Assembly (NCBI GenBank): GCA_019916065.1
Contig: CM034236.1
Location: 18,778,805 to 18,842,804 of the forward strand
Direction: 5' to 3'
Source: Vitellaria paradoxa
Taxonomy: Eukaryota; Streptophyta; Magnoliopsida; Ericales; Sapotaceae
Length of the DNA stretch: 64,000 nucleotides
Shown here: in pieces, positions 45,401 to 56,812 of the stretch
Layout: the number at the start of each line of letters is the position of its first letter
How positions within the stretch are numbered: position 1 is the first letter of the stretch
The notes under the pieces: model-generated
Seen by the model: only the letters and a program-made list of their open reading frames with translations
Database searches by the model: none
What the model was told of the DNA's origin: nothing
Program-made: the position numbers and the translations under genes

Positions 45401-46253
45401 AATTAACTTCAACACCAATTAATATGCACTACTTTACATTGTGTAGATGAATCACTTGAGATCTCAGGGGTCGTCAGAAATAACTAATGAATTATGGTCA
45501 TTAGCTAATGGCCCTGATCTGCTAATAAGACAATATTCAGGTTGCATATCTAATGGAGTTCGATTCCATATAAAGGAGTTAGAAAGTCATCGAAGAAGTC
45601 AAAATAGTGGGGTAGTGGTGGAAGGAGACCATAGGGGACAAACTCATGACTTTTATGGTCTATTATGCAAAGTATGGGAAATGAGATATATGTTTGATCA
45701 TCGAGTAATTTTGTTTCAATGCGAATGGTTTGATACTGGAAGTCGCAAGACTATATACACGGATGCATATTGTACTACCATAGATGTTAGAAGTCGATGG
45801 TATACAAATGACCCGTTTGTTTTACCAAATCAAGTGCAACAAGTTTTTTATGTCAATGATACGAAATTAGGCTTCGGTTGGAAAGTTGTACAACGTGTTC
45901 AACAACGTAGGATGTGGGATATACCAGAAATAATAAGTGAGGAAATGAATGATGATGAAAAAGATAATGTGTTCCAACAAGATGAAAATATCGATATTCC
46001 TCATATTGTTACTGAAGATTACATTGGAGATGAACTATGTAGACATGATATTGAAGCCGAAATCGTTCAAAATGACTTGATTAACACAAAGAGGCAGACA
46101 CGTGATGAATTTATTGGGCTTGATCAATTTATATGTGATGAAGATGATGAGCTTGTGGAAATGGAGCACAATGATGATGGAGATGAGTTTCATGATGATT
46201 TTGACTCTGAGTGTGACTCTGATTCTCAGTCTAACAATGATTATAATGTGTAA
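42495..46253 (+). pseudogene. CACTA-1 tnpD-like transposase (TNP2 / Transposase_21), broken
   Basis: The ATG at 42495 follows an acceptor TTATATAG|GTTG (42484). Domains in order: Transpos_assoc (42495-42730, WMKIKDRVSDEYILGVNTFIEF, CPCVNCMN, HLLLRGISPTYTTWLHHGE), Transposase_21 (43260-43980 and 44060-44500, with RYFPLTSRLKRLYMS, LGIATDGFNPFGN, TINDFPAYGNLSGW, LRHNLDVMHIEKNICD), DUF4218 (44500-45170, across an intron 44777-44874) and DUF4216 (45640-45900). Further introns are 45181-45268 and 45357-45446. An acidic Asp/Glu/Asn-rich tail ends at TAA 46251. In-frame TGA codons at 42960 and 43635 and a one-base shift near 43975 break the Transposase_21 part; the rest reads cleanly. The protein would cut and join the element ends. 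Confidence 0.93.
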
Positions 46254-46434
46254 CCTTGATTTTATTGTAAGTTATTTGTTTAAAAATGTATAACTTGTAC
46301 ACTTACTGAGTTACATTAATCTTATAATTTGTACACTTATTATGTTACATTTATTTTATACTTTGTAACATTTACTTAATTACTTTGTGATTACTTATAT
46401 GTTCTTTACATATAATATTATATAGGTTGTGGAT

Positions 46435-48284
46435 ATGCCAACCGGTAAGAGAGTCGGATTGAGCAGCCAACTGTCGACTACAGATGCTACATCTTCAGGG
46501 GAGTCACCTCGTGTTGATGGAGCCTTGGCATTAGGATCACCTGTGCTAGCAAACTCACCTACACATTCAGGAGAGTCACCATGTGTTGGTAGCAATGCAG
46601 GTTTTTAATACATTTGTTTTATATTCTATTATAATTTTTTTATATTTTATAAGTTTAATTGATTACTAACTATCGAAAAAATTAATAGCTTCTGCAGAAA
46701 AATTACGTGCTCGTGGCCCTACGAAGGGCAAAGGTGTGCAACAAGAACTTATTAAAAATAAAGGAAATAAGCTTTCAGTTAAAGTTTGTCCGGTTGCAGC
46801 TACATTCATTGGAAAAAATGCTTGTAAGATTGCTAATCAATTGGGCTTCCAAATTCGTCTTAAGGCACCGTTACAAGGTGTTAATACTTGGAGCAAAATC
46901 GATAGGGGCACTAAAGAAGTCATATTTCAGAATGTGTTGGTAATGTATTGTTTGAATTACATACTTTTGTTTGGTGGTTCTTTGATATTTTTGTGTTTAT
47001 GATTAATAAGAATATATTACATGTGATATCTTGCAGCAAATGTTTGAAATTGAGGACTTTTCTGAGCAGTATATTCAGAATGCTATTGAGCAAAAATGCC
47101 ACTCTATATATAAGGATTGGCGAAGCAAGTGGAAGCAACATTACCTACAGTTACTAAAAAATGAAAAAGACCCATATGAGAATGCCCCGAACCCATCAAG
47201 ACAAGATGATTGGAAGTATATGATTGACATTTTTTGGGCTTCTGAGCAACACAAGGTAATTTAATAATCACCCATTTTGAATTCCAAACAAGAGGTTAAA
47301 ATATTTGAGGTTTACTAATTAATTTATTTTCTAAGAAACGAGCGGCCCAAGCGAAAATTAACCGTGCTCAGTTACCTTACAATCATACATCTGGATCCCA
47401 ATCATTCCCAATGAAATTATCCCTTCAGGTAATATGTTAGTCTTTACGTAATTTTAATATTGTATATGCTAGTCTTTAGAAACCCTTGTAATATGCATTA
47501 ATCGTTGCCTCCAAAATATCCTTAAATTATTAACTTCATATATAATTTCAATAAATTACCAAAATATATTTAATTTTTATCATAATAAAGTGACTCACAT
47601 GCTATGTTTTTTAATGGTAGGTACATCTATCTCAAGTTTTTCTTATAGCCTTATAATTTGCTATTAACTGGGGTTAGTCTAATTGTTAACTAACTTGAAC
47701 TATTACTTAATAAATAGACTGAAAAGCTTGGAGATAAGGATCTTCCATTTTCTATGTTTTATAAAGACACTCATTGGAGTAAGAAGAAGAATGACTACAT
47801 TCATCCAACATGCCAAGAAAATTATGTATGTGTTAGCTACAATTTTTTGCAACTCACATTTTTATTTTATTCCCATTAAGACTATTTATAATGGTATCTT
47901 ATATATTCTGAATATGTATAGGAGGAGATTGTCAGGCGTGAGAATGAGACAATGGAGTCAGGTGACCCACTTTATACACCAGAGCAACTCTCCCAGATGG
48001 TGCTCGGAGAAAGATCGGGCTATTTGCTCGGATTTGGGAAGGGTCCAAAGCCATCCTCCTCAACAAAATCTAATGCATCCTTTAAAGCGTGTTATGAGGA
48101 GATTGAAAAGCTCAAGGCACAAATTAATGAACAAAATGCGATCATTATAGAACAAAATGAGTGCATAATAAAAAATGAAGATGATAGGAAGGCACGGGAA
48201 GAGCAGTACCAAAAACAATTTGATCAATTATTTGCAATGATGCGAGATAAATTTGGAGATGGTTCGGAGGGGACATCGACCTAG
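46435..48284 (+). CDS. CACTA-1 tnpA-like protein (Transposase_24 family), frame uninterrupted
   Basis: Six predicted exons with GT-AG borders: 46435-46600, 46689-46939, 47037-47255, 47336-47428, 47718-47825 and 47922-48284. They total 1,200 nt, 399 residues plus TAG, with no internal stop; only the first intron is not in phase 0. The N-terminus (MPTGKRVGLSSQL) is Ser/Thr/Pro-rich with two SGESP repeats. The core (exons 2-5) has KLSVKVCPVAATFIGKNA, IYKDWRSKWKQHY, DDWKYMIDIFWASEQHK, AQLPYNHTSGSQSF and DLPFSMFYKDTHWSKK, matching the plant Ptta/En/Spm Transposase_24 pattern. Exon 6 adds a coiled coil (EEIEKLKAQINEQN...). Related proteins bind subterminal repeats. The ATG follows the acceptor TTATATAG|GTTG at 46425. 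Expression is not shown. Confidence 0.88.
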
Positions 48285-49724
48285 CAGGTAGGATATGAAT
48301 TTATTCTTTTTTTTTATGTTTATTACCACTAGAAATAAATATTATAATTTCTAATTCTTTAGCAATTATGTTCTTAATGCAGGAGGTTACTGTCAAGAAG
48401 CTCTTAAACCAGGATTTCTCATTCGTTGCTTTGGCTGAATTTAGAAGTAAAGTAAGAAATCACCACTGAGATTTTATATCTATGCTTGATTTGTTTGATA
48501 ATGAAGTTGAGACATTGCTAGTACATACCATTTTGAGTAACAGAATTTTATATAGAATTTTTAGTAGTTATCCTTATTTAGTTTCATATATTTTTAAAGT
48601 TATATGGTCTAAAGATGAATACTTATATTTGCATTGAAACAATTGTACTCATTTTTTGCCATGGCATGTCAAATGTTACAAAGAAAATTTAAATAATTGT
48701 AATATGAGAATGTTGTATATATACCAAGTTGGCTGCCAGTTTAATAGGAAACAAGAAAATAACACGCATTTATAAGATTAATCTATACTTAAGGTACAAA
48801 GAGAAACTCTTATTATGGTTGTATATTCTCACATCTTAACTCTTTATCAAATGTGTAAACTTTGCTGGATGACATTTTCACTATATATGACTATAATTTC
48901 TCTATAACGTAATCTTTTACTTTTCAAAGAATAGTAAGCACGCAATAGTTGAATAATTCTAACTGTTTCACGTCTCTTATATAATCACTTTTAGATTTAA
49001 TAAAAAAACAAAGAATCGAAACAAAAAGGAAAATGAGTTGCGAAAAAAGAAACCTAAGAACTTTACTTTCCTAAGCATTACTACCTTAAGCTCTCGAATG
49101 TTTAGGCTTCAGCAAATTTTTCTTTTTATCTCCCAAAGAAAGTAAATCTTTGAGATTAATAGATAAAATGCCAAATATTTTGCCTTATTTGAAACTTCTC
49201 TTCGCTTTAATTTTCTCTCCTATGATTATTTTCAATTTTATAACTTTCTCTACTAAGGTGAATACTTATGTACAATGGAACTTATTTAGATCTTTAGGAA
49301 CATGACAAACGTTTGTTGTTTTTGAATGCTAGGTGCGCATTATGCTTGGATTGCGACGTCCAAAGGTTGTTTTTATTTCATGGTTGCTACTGAGGCAATG
49401 AAGTTTCATCAAGAACTTGGTTTTGTAATCAGTTAATGGTTTACTCGATATGTAAAAACTAGTGTAAATATGTATAGAACATTGTAATAGTATTGTTGTT
49501 GAACTGATATATATTGGTTCTATGTAATTTTTGGAGACCATATGTATGTTATGTTTTTGTTAAAAGTTTATGTTTTTGGTTGAGAAGATATAATTGATCT
49601 TTAATTGACATTTTTATTTTTGGGTCAATTTATATAGTTACTACAAGTGGACTTTTTTTGTATGTAATGTTACAGGAAAATAAAGCAGGAAATAAAAATA
49701 GTAGTGGTTGTATTATTTTTAAGC
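48285..49724 (+). other. 3' region of the CACTA-1 transcription unit
   Basis: Downstream of the tnpA stop there are possible further spliced segments (AATGCAG|GAGG at 48383, AATGCTAG|G at 49333) but no coding domain. It is probably 3' untranslated sequence up to the right array. The open frames here are short and unsupported. Confidence 0.45.
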
Positions 49725-50459
49725 CTATTGGCGACCAATTGGTTGCTAAAAGTGAATAATTGGCGACCATTTGGTCGCTAAATGGCATAAGCAAAGTTGA
49801 ATTCTGAATAGAGTTAATGACCAATGAGTTGCTAAATATCTAATATTTGCCAAACAATTGGTCACTAAAAGAAGAGGGAGTTCTAATCTTTAGCAACTAT
49901 ATGGCGACCAATTGGTCGCTAAAAACTTTATATTACGTGACTAGTTAGTCGGGAAAAGATATAAAAATTTGGCAAAATATCATGGATTTGGCGACTATTT
50001 GGTTGCTAAAAAAATAAACTTTTGGCGACCCATTAGTCGCTAAAGGTTTTTTATTTGGCGACCAACTGGTCGTTAAAGGTTTTATATTTCATGACAAATT
50101 TTTCTAATTTGGCGACCAATTGGTCGTTGAAAATATGATTTTTGGTGACCAATTAGTCGCTAAAGGTTTTTTATTTGGCAACCAATTGGTCGCTAAAGGT
50201 TTTATATTTCATGACAAATTTTTCTAATTTGGCGACCAACTGGTCGCTGAAAGTACCTTATTGGCGACCAAATTTTTGGTCGCGAAAAAAGTCTCTTTTG
50301 CCAACCAAGCCATGAATTGGTTGCTAATATCTTCCTCCACCAATGTTTCGCGACCAAATGCCAACCAATTTTATTTTGGTCGTAGAAGCCTTTAGCGACC
50401 AGAAAAGAGTCTTTAGCGTCCAATTTTGTTGGTCGCCAAAAAAGTGTTGTGTTGTAGTG
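49725..50459. repeat. CACTA-1 right subterminal array
   Basis: About 17 units of the palindrome GGCGACCAATTGGTCGCTAAA and variants in 730 bp. A unit of about 120 bp containing TTTCATGACAAATTTTTC (50089 and 50209) is duplicated. The array ends in the terminal inverted repeat TTGTAGTG. Confidence 0.92.
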
Positions 50460-50462
50460 ATT
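50460..50462. other. Target-site duplication of CACTA-1, right copy (ATT)
   Basis: Matches 37205-37207. Confidence 0.92.
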
Positions 50463-50836
50463 TAAGATTTTGGCTAGAATTGGAGATGTGGCGTATTGTC
50501 TTGCCTTGCCACCATAATTATCTGGTGTACATGATATTTTTCATGTATCAATGTTGAGGAAGTATAGTGCTTATCCATCACATGTTCTTGATTGGATCAA
50601 ACTTGAAATTGACTCTTATGTGACATACAAAGTAAGACCAGTGAAGATTTTAGATTCTTGAGAACAAGTTCTAAGAAGGAAAACCATTCTCTTAGTTTGA
50701 GTATTGTGGAACCATCATGGTGTTGAGGAGTCGACTTGGGAATGAGAGTCAGAAATAAGGAATAAATATTTAGAACTATTCAATGATTCAGGTATTTTCT
50801 AAATTTTGAGGATGAAATTTTTTTAGGAAGGTAGGA
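50460..50836 (+). pseudogene. Gypsy integrase end with chromodomain-like tail
   Basis: Continuation of 36175-37204 beyond CACTA-1. Reads ILARIGDVAYCLALPP, GVHDIFHVSMLRKY, then YVTYKVRPVKILDS, a stop, QVLRRKTI, a stop, VLWNHHGVEESTWE, a stop, and NKYLELF. This is the gypsy chromodomain-type tail (VLWRNHxVEEATWE). TGA codons at 50659, 50698 and 50743 sit where CGA (Arg) or Lys codons are usual. An AGGAAGGTAGGA polypurine stretch (50825-50836) precedes the LTR. Confidence 0.9.
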
Positions 50837-52688
50837 TGTGATGGCCCACAATTTTTAATCCTTGCTTTGGTTAATTTAATTAATATTTGATAACGTGGAA
50901 TTGGATTTGGTTTAAATTTTTGAGGCATTGATTAAATATCGATTTTATTGTGGACATAGATTGCATAAGATTTTTTTTATATATTTAAATATGTTTGTGA
51001 ATTTTAAATAATGGTACAATTTTAATTAAATAGAACACCAATTATTTCTAAAAAAAGAATATAGTACATAATGCTAATATTTATGTAGATATATGCGAAT
51101 ATAATATTAAGTATTTATTAAATTATATTATAGATGCTTAGCTATAGAATGTAGTTGAATTCTACACTTTTTAAGATTTTAATGACTTGGTAATGGTTAG
51201 CCTTGCGTGTGTGAGTATATCTGGTACCACATATAGTGTGTATATATATATAAATAGGAGACAATTAGTACACTGGTAGAGAGAGGTTAGGAGAAAAAAA
51301 AAGAAGATTTCGAATCCAATTTGGATTCTCTTAAGCAGCGATGTAGATATATATATATATATAAGGCTAGTGATTCTGCAAGGAAGTAAAAAAAAAAAAA
51401 AGAGAGAGAATTTGAATCCAAATTCGATTCATATTGGCAGCCGTGTATATATAGAAATATATATATATTCATGGTTGCACGCTGTAGTGGGTGAGCAAAA
51501 AGAGAGAGAGAGAGAGAGAGAGAGAAAGAGCGGCGTCACAGTTTGGTTTAACCGAGGAGCAACAGATTCAATTTTTCTTGTTTTGTGGTCGCGATCGGCA
51601 GCGGATTACAAAGGCAAATTGGGTATTTTTTTCGCAACAAATTCAGAATTTAGTTTGAGGTAGGGGTGGAGTTAAAAATTTCTTATGTGTGGTTTAATTT
51701 TGTGAATCTTTGTGATTATTTAGTTTATTGTTACATGATAAATTATGTGATTGTGGCTGTCTTGTTGATCGAAAACATATGTATAAATTGATTTTGACTT
51801 TAAGGAATTAAAATTTAGTAGATGTAAAAAATTTTTGATTTTAAAATTTGTGTTTATTATGGAACCTTAAATAAAAAAATATATATTTTTAAAGTATGAC
51901 TTGAATTTGAATAAATAACTAATTATTTATTCATTGATTTTACGATTTTGGTTTTTGGGTTATGAGAGGTACTGAGATAAGTAGTTGGTGCTAAAAGCTC
52001 TGTTGGTAAAAAAGCAGGAACCTGCACGGGGTTAGATTATCGTGTCTAGTAGGCTAGTAACCTACAAAGCATTGATGAGTTAATATTTTGGTAGCCTATG
52101 GCTGAGGCATAGGTTGACTGAGTAGCGGTACTTAACCCAATAATTAATAATATGGTTTGTTAAAATAACTTATTTTATTTTATGTTGTGTTCAAAATACT
52201 TAAATTTAAATTTAAATATTTTTGATATGTGATGTATGTTGACATGACATGTTAGAAGTTTATATTTGGACACCCATGCATGATTTATTTAATTTTTATT
52301 TTTCTCCAAGCACCAGTTGATTATTTTAATATACATTAGTATATTGTGCTCATGCCTCTGTAGCTTTAGATGTAGGTGCAAGTGTTGCACTAGACGAGGG
52401 TCGTGATGGGACCGCTTAGGCAGAGTTGATATTTCGAGTAGCTCATTAATTTTATTTTAGAAAGAGAACTGCACTTTTTTTTAGTTTATTTTCTTTATTG
52501 GATTTTTATTATTGTATATGTCTCGGTTTGGGAGACTAGAGATGGATTTATTTATTTATTTATTGTTTGGAGATTATTAGTTCATTATTATTAAATATAA
52601 TTGGCTCTGATTATTTTGGATTGATAGTTTGATGATCTATGGTTGTTTGTTTCTGTTCCCGAGTTTGTGGAAAATTCGGGGCGTTACA
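50837..52688 (+). repeat. Gypsy 3' LTR
   Basis: Starts TGTGATGGCCCAC and ends AAATTCGGGGCGTTACA, the usual limits of chromodomain-gypsy LTRs. A TATAAATAG box lies at 51249-51257. The transcribed part holds a duplicated segment (51297-51370 and 51390-51475) and a GA tract (51500-51528). Only the first 18 bases of the 5' counterpart survive, at 34141. Confidence 0.88.
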
Positions 52689-53301
52689 GATTGTAGCAGC
52701 CAACTAACATTTTCAACATTCAAAAATAAATTATATTTAACTAAAAAACAGTATATATATAAAATGCTATCTATACTTGAATCCTCAGAGAGAAAGAGAA
52801 GATCAACTCAAATATTAGGCTTCAACAAACTCAATCTAGCAAAAAAATGAAAAATTCAAAAAAAATTAGTGTGTATATATATCGAAAGAGAGAGAGCTGG
52901 GAAAGGAGAGAGAGGGAGGAAGTACATACCAGCGATGGCGACAGGCTCTGGCGAGTGACGGCATCTGGCGACGAGAGGCGGGAGACTGGGTGAGAGAATA
53001 GAGGATGGGGAAGGGAAATAAAAAGAGAGAGAGGAAAAAAAAGAGAGGAGGAAAGGAAAAAGAAGGTGCTGCCCAGATTTTTATATAGACTTTTAACAGT
53101 CACCATAGTGACCACCACTAATAAATCATTTGTGACTGCCATTAGCAGTTGTCTGAGTTTGGTTGACATGAATATTCCTGCCACAAATTAATTGCAACCC
53201 CAACTCGGCAACTACCAAAAACGGTCGCTAAAAGGCCATTCTCGACCTCCAAAAAGGTCACCCGAGTTTTGTCTCTGCCAAAACTATTTTTTCTAGTAGT
53301 G
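52689..53301 (-). mobile_element. CACTA-2, right portion with 5' terminus
   Basis: Reading on the minus strand from 53301, the terminus is CACTACTAGAAAAAATAG, followed by subterminal motifs (GGTCGCTAAAAGG, GTCACTATGGTGAC) to about 53090, then a pyrimidine-rich leader. A small exon begins ATG at 52964 (MPSLARACRHRW) and ends at CTG|GTATGT (52929/52930), a good splice donor. This fits the 5' end of a tnpA-type gene whose later exons lie at 30950-31700. The terminal repeat has no surviving partner. Confidence 0.72.
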
Positions 53302-54233
53302 AAGATATTTATATATATATATATATATTGAGAAGATAAAGTGATATTTTAAAAATTTTTAGAGTATTAATACAATGTATGCTAATATAACTATTTTAAA
53401 AAATTTAAAGAATATAAAAAGATTTTAAAAATTATAGCAGCTTATCGTATAATCAGTCAAAATTTCAGAAACCGATCTTTCTACATAAAATAAATTTATA
53501 AAAGAGTATGTATATATTACCAAAACTGTGCATCCGCCAGTAGAATAATGTACAAATCTTACTATGAAAATAGTTTTTGGATATATTTATAGAAACTTTG
53601 TATTTGATAGTCAATATATTGTGTTGGAGCATTCGAACATCAAATGGCTCTACTAATAAAAGTATATACCATGTAACTAGCTAGGTAAGCAATTTCTTTT
53701 AAAGTTTCCATTCAACTTAAGAAAATAAGAATTTTCTTATCGTATTAATTTTGTTGTTATTGTTGCTGATCACATAAGTTTTCTTTGATCATGCATGGTG
53801 GTGATGGAGTGCAAGATTTGTTGAGCTGATGAAGAAGCACATGAAATACAAACGGAAAATAGTAATGGTGGGGCTAGAATTTTTTTTCACCCAGAGCTCT
53901 CAAATAGAAATAATTTTTTTTTTCATTATGATTAATCATCAATCCAGATATATTAACTTGTCAATTTAATTATAAAATTCTCAATATAAATATACAAAAC
54001 AAAGCATGAAAAAATACAATCTAAATGTAATTACAAAATACAATTTAAATACAATCACATGAGCAAATAAAGCTAAAAATAATGCATAATTATACACACT
54101 GAAGTTGTACCCTTATTCAATTAATTATCTTTCTCATTCAACACCTACCAACACAAATGTGGGTCCATGAGTCGAGTTACACCAATTGCAGATGTATTTC
54201 TCCAAGATTATATATTGTATATTTAGATTGTAT
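53302..54233. other. AT-rich stretch without recognised genes
   Basis: Begins with a TA microsatellite (53308-53330). No domain, LTR or terminal repeat recognised. It is unlike the flanking elements and may be the older genomic background. Confidence 0.5.
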
Positions 54234-54692
54234 TGTTGGAATAAATTTTGTACAATTGTATGCAAAGATTGGAATATTAATTAAATAGAATAAAATATGC
54301 AAAAGCGTATCGGATTGTGATTGTTTCATCTTCAACTCTGAAATATCAAAAATTATTAGGGCTTGGTCTTCCTCTCTATCACAATCAATATGATAGCTAT
54401 CAATGGGAACAACTGTCTGTGTATAGTGAAGAGAGAGGACCTGACTAATATATAGAGGGTGAACCCTAGCCTCATTGGGCCCTCCCATAAAAGGCCTGTA
54501 GTGGTCTTAACAACTAGCCCACACTAACCGTCTATCCCCATTATTCCTATTAGGTGCACATAAGCCCAACAAAATAGATTACAACAAAATGGGCCTTATC
54601 ATGTACGTTCTCATCTTTAACTTGGTTCTAACCTGTTTTTGACAAAATAAAAAATTAATTAATGTATGCTCAATATATGAAAAATTTCAACA
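54234..54692 (-). repeat. Copia-3 3' LTR
   Basis: Starts TGTTGGAATAAA and ends AATTTCAACA, giving a TGTTG/CAACA terminal inverted repeat. The minus strand has a CTATATATTAG TATA-like box near 54457. The adjoining 54693-54707 reads on the minus strand as GCTCAAGTGGGAGAA, a copia polypurine tract. Confidence 0.85.
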
Positions 54693-55562
54693 TTCTCCCA
54701 CTTGAGCAAACATTAATTATCTCTTTTAATTTTAAAAAGAATTTTAAAAATAACTCTCGGGTTAGAGACTATATGTGGCCACATTTCAAAGCCAAGTAAA
54801 GATGAGAAACAACACATAAAACAATCCCATCCAATAAGATAATCAATATCGAACCAAGGCAGACATTACACTTATAACACATGTAATACTACTCATGATT
54901 ACAAATATCAACGATCTTATTGACATGGATCAAATGAGGTAGTATGGTGGAAATTAGCACTCAATAGATGGTCTCATAAATGTGCTAATCCCTTATCAGT
55001 CCAATTCTCTTTAGATATGCTTATCAAACAAGCCAGAGAATTAAAAGGTTTCAAATGGAAACCAATATGCTTTCTACAAAATATCTTAAAAGTAAGGTAA
55101 GACATATCCCATAATGCTTAAGTAACAAAAACTTAAGACTTTAAATATTATATATATACAAAATCATGAATATATTCATATACCAATGTTATCAAAGACA
55201 TAGATGATAACCTCTATTCAATATCAATAAGAATGAGAAATTATAAGTCCAATAAAAAATATGTTACATAATGTAAAGAAATAACTCCCACTAACCAAGT
55301 ACATCAAAGGACTCTATAACACCTATGTTAGAAACATACCTATTAAAAACAATAATTCTAAGTCCCTTGGTTAATGGATCTACCATCATCCGATCGATAT
55401 CAATATGCTCAATGATGATGTTTCATTTCTTTACCAAATCTCTAAAAGATAAATATTTGATCTCTATATGCTTAGACCCACTTGAAGATTTGTTGTTCTT
55501 AGAAAAGAAAACAACTGCATTATTATCACAAAAAATCTTTAGTGGTCTACCTATAGAATCAA

Positions 55563-55907
55563 TCACCTTAAGTTTTGAATGAAATTTCGCAACCAAACAG
55601 CATGAGTTGCAACGCCAAAACTGGCTACAAACTCAACATGCATAATGGAAGATGTTGTAAGAGTTTGCTTGACACTCTTCCAAGAAACAGCTCCACCGGC
55701 TAGCATAAATATATATCTTGAAGTAGACTTTATGTCATCCACACATCCAACAAAATCTGAGTCTAAATAACCAATAACTTCAAGATTTTCAACTCTTCTA
55801 TAAATAGGCATATAGTTTTTAGTTCTCTGCAAATATCTCATGACTTTCTTTGCATTTACCCAATGATCCATTCTAGGATTCGAGAGATATCTCCCAAGAA
55901 CACTCAC
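55563..55907 (-). pseudogene. Copia-3 RNase H (N-terminal part)
   Basis: 115 codons on the minus strand: MDHWVNAKKVMRYLQRTKNY, VIGYLDSDFVGCVDDIKSTSRYIFMLAGGAVSWKS and TTSSIMHVEFVASFGVATHAVWLRNFI. They match the copia pattern YxDSDFAGCxDDRKSTSGYIF...SSTxEAEFVA. The catalytic Glu position of EAEF reads HVEF. The C-terminal part continues toward 55300 in broken frames. Confidence 0.88.
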
Positions 55908-55925
55908 AACACAAGGTATATCCGG

Positions 55926-56812
55926 CTAGGTGCATACCTGTGCATACATAAGACTACCAACTGCACTAGCATAGGGTACGTTCTGCATGGCTTTCACCTT
56001 AAGATCATTCTTAGGACTTTGACTCTTGCTGAATTTATCTCCCTTCACAACTGGAACTTCACTAGGTCGACAATTTTGCATATAAAACTTCTCAAGCACA
56101 CGATTGATGTATCCCTTTTGAGAAAGCCCTAACATACCATGAGATCTATCATGAATAATTTCAATACCTAAAACAAAAGAGGCTTCTCTAATATCTTTCA
56201 TATCAAAAGTGTTAGATAACAGTGACTTAGTATCTCTCAAGAGATCGAAATCAGTACTAGCAAGAAGGATGTCATCAACATAAAGAATAAGAAAGATAAA
56301 GTTTCTCCCAATGACCTTGAGATATATGCATTGATTAACCTTATTTTCAACAAAGCCGAAAGAAGTGACTATTTCATCAATTTCAAGTACCATTGGCGTG
56401 AAGCTTGCTTTAAACCATAGATGGACTTTTTAAACTTACACACCATGTGTTCCTTACCTTTTACCTTGAAACCTTCTGATTGTGTCATATAAAACTTCTT
56501 ATCTAGGTCACCATTCAAGAATGTAGTCTTAACATCCATTTGGTGGAGCTCCAAATCAAAATGAGCTACTAAAGCCATGATAATCCTAAATGAGTCCTTT
56601 AAGGAAACAAGTGAAAATGTCTCATTATAATCGACTCCTTCCCTTTGGGTAAAACCCTTAGCAACCAATCTAGTCTTAAATCTCTCAATTTTCCCTTTAG
56701 AGTCTTTCTTGGTTTTAAACACACATTTACAACCAATAGGCTTGCAATGCATGGGAGAATCAACAAGCTCCCACACTTCATTATATTGCATTTCATCTAA
56801 CATAGCATCCAT
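55926..56812 (-). pseudogene. Copia-3 reverse transcriptase (RVT_2)
   Basis: Two overlapping minus-strand open frames. 56812-56369 has YNEVWELVDSP, PIGCKCVFKTKKDSKGKIERFKTRLVAKGFTQREGVDYNETFSLVS, ELHQMDVKTTFLNGDL and CKFKKSIYGLKQASRQWY. 56393-55926 has FLILYVDDILLAS, FDMKDIREASFVLGIEI, GLSQKGYINRVLEKF and YASAVGSLMYAQVCT. The YVDD catalytic pair is intact; a single frameshift near 56380 separates the halves. This is the best-preserved copia polymerase in the window. Confidence 0.92.

Larger units (their letters stand above)
37208..50459 (+). mobile_element. CACTA-1, 13.25-kb En/Spm-type DNA transposon
   Basis: Termini are CACTACAAGAAAAA (left) and, read inward on the minus strand, CACTACAACACAA (right), with an ATT target duplication. 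Both ends carry arrays of GGCGACCAA.TTGGTCGCTAAA palindromes. Inside are a captured universal-stress-protein fragment (39590-42183), a broken tnpD-like gene (42495-46253) and an uninterrupted tnpA-like gene (46435-48284), both on the plus strand. A hAT-like MITE sits in its left arm. Because tnpD is broken, the copy could move only if another element supplied that protein. Confidence 0.95.
34141..52688 (+). mobile_element. Chromodomain-type Ty3/gypsy element, 5'-deleted and split by CACTA-1
   Basis: The element begins with only about 18 bases of LTR (TGTGACGACCCATAATTA) joined to the protease active-site region. It then carries protease, reverse transcriptase, RNase H and integrase, is interrupted by CACTA-1 (37208-50459), finishes integrase with a chromodomain-like tail, and ends in a complete 1.85-kb 3' LTR (50837-52688). 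Gag and nearly all of the 5' LTR are missing. At least nine in-frame stops are explained by C-to-T changes. The closest plant lineages are Del/Tekay or Reina, by pattern. Confidence 0.9.

Noticed and set aside
49329..50423. Minus-strand open frames in the right arm of CACTA-1
   Set aside because: They consist of the palindromic subterminal repeats and 3' non-coding sequence.
37208..50459. Regularly spaced palindromes considered as a CRISPR-like array
   Set aside because: Plant context, variable spacing, location only at the ends of a CACTA element; these are transposon subterminal repeats.
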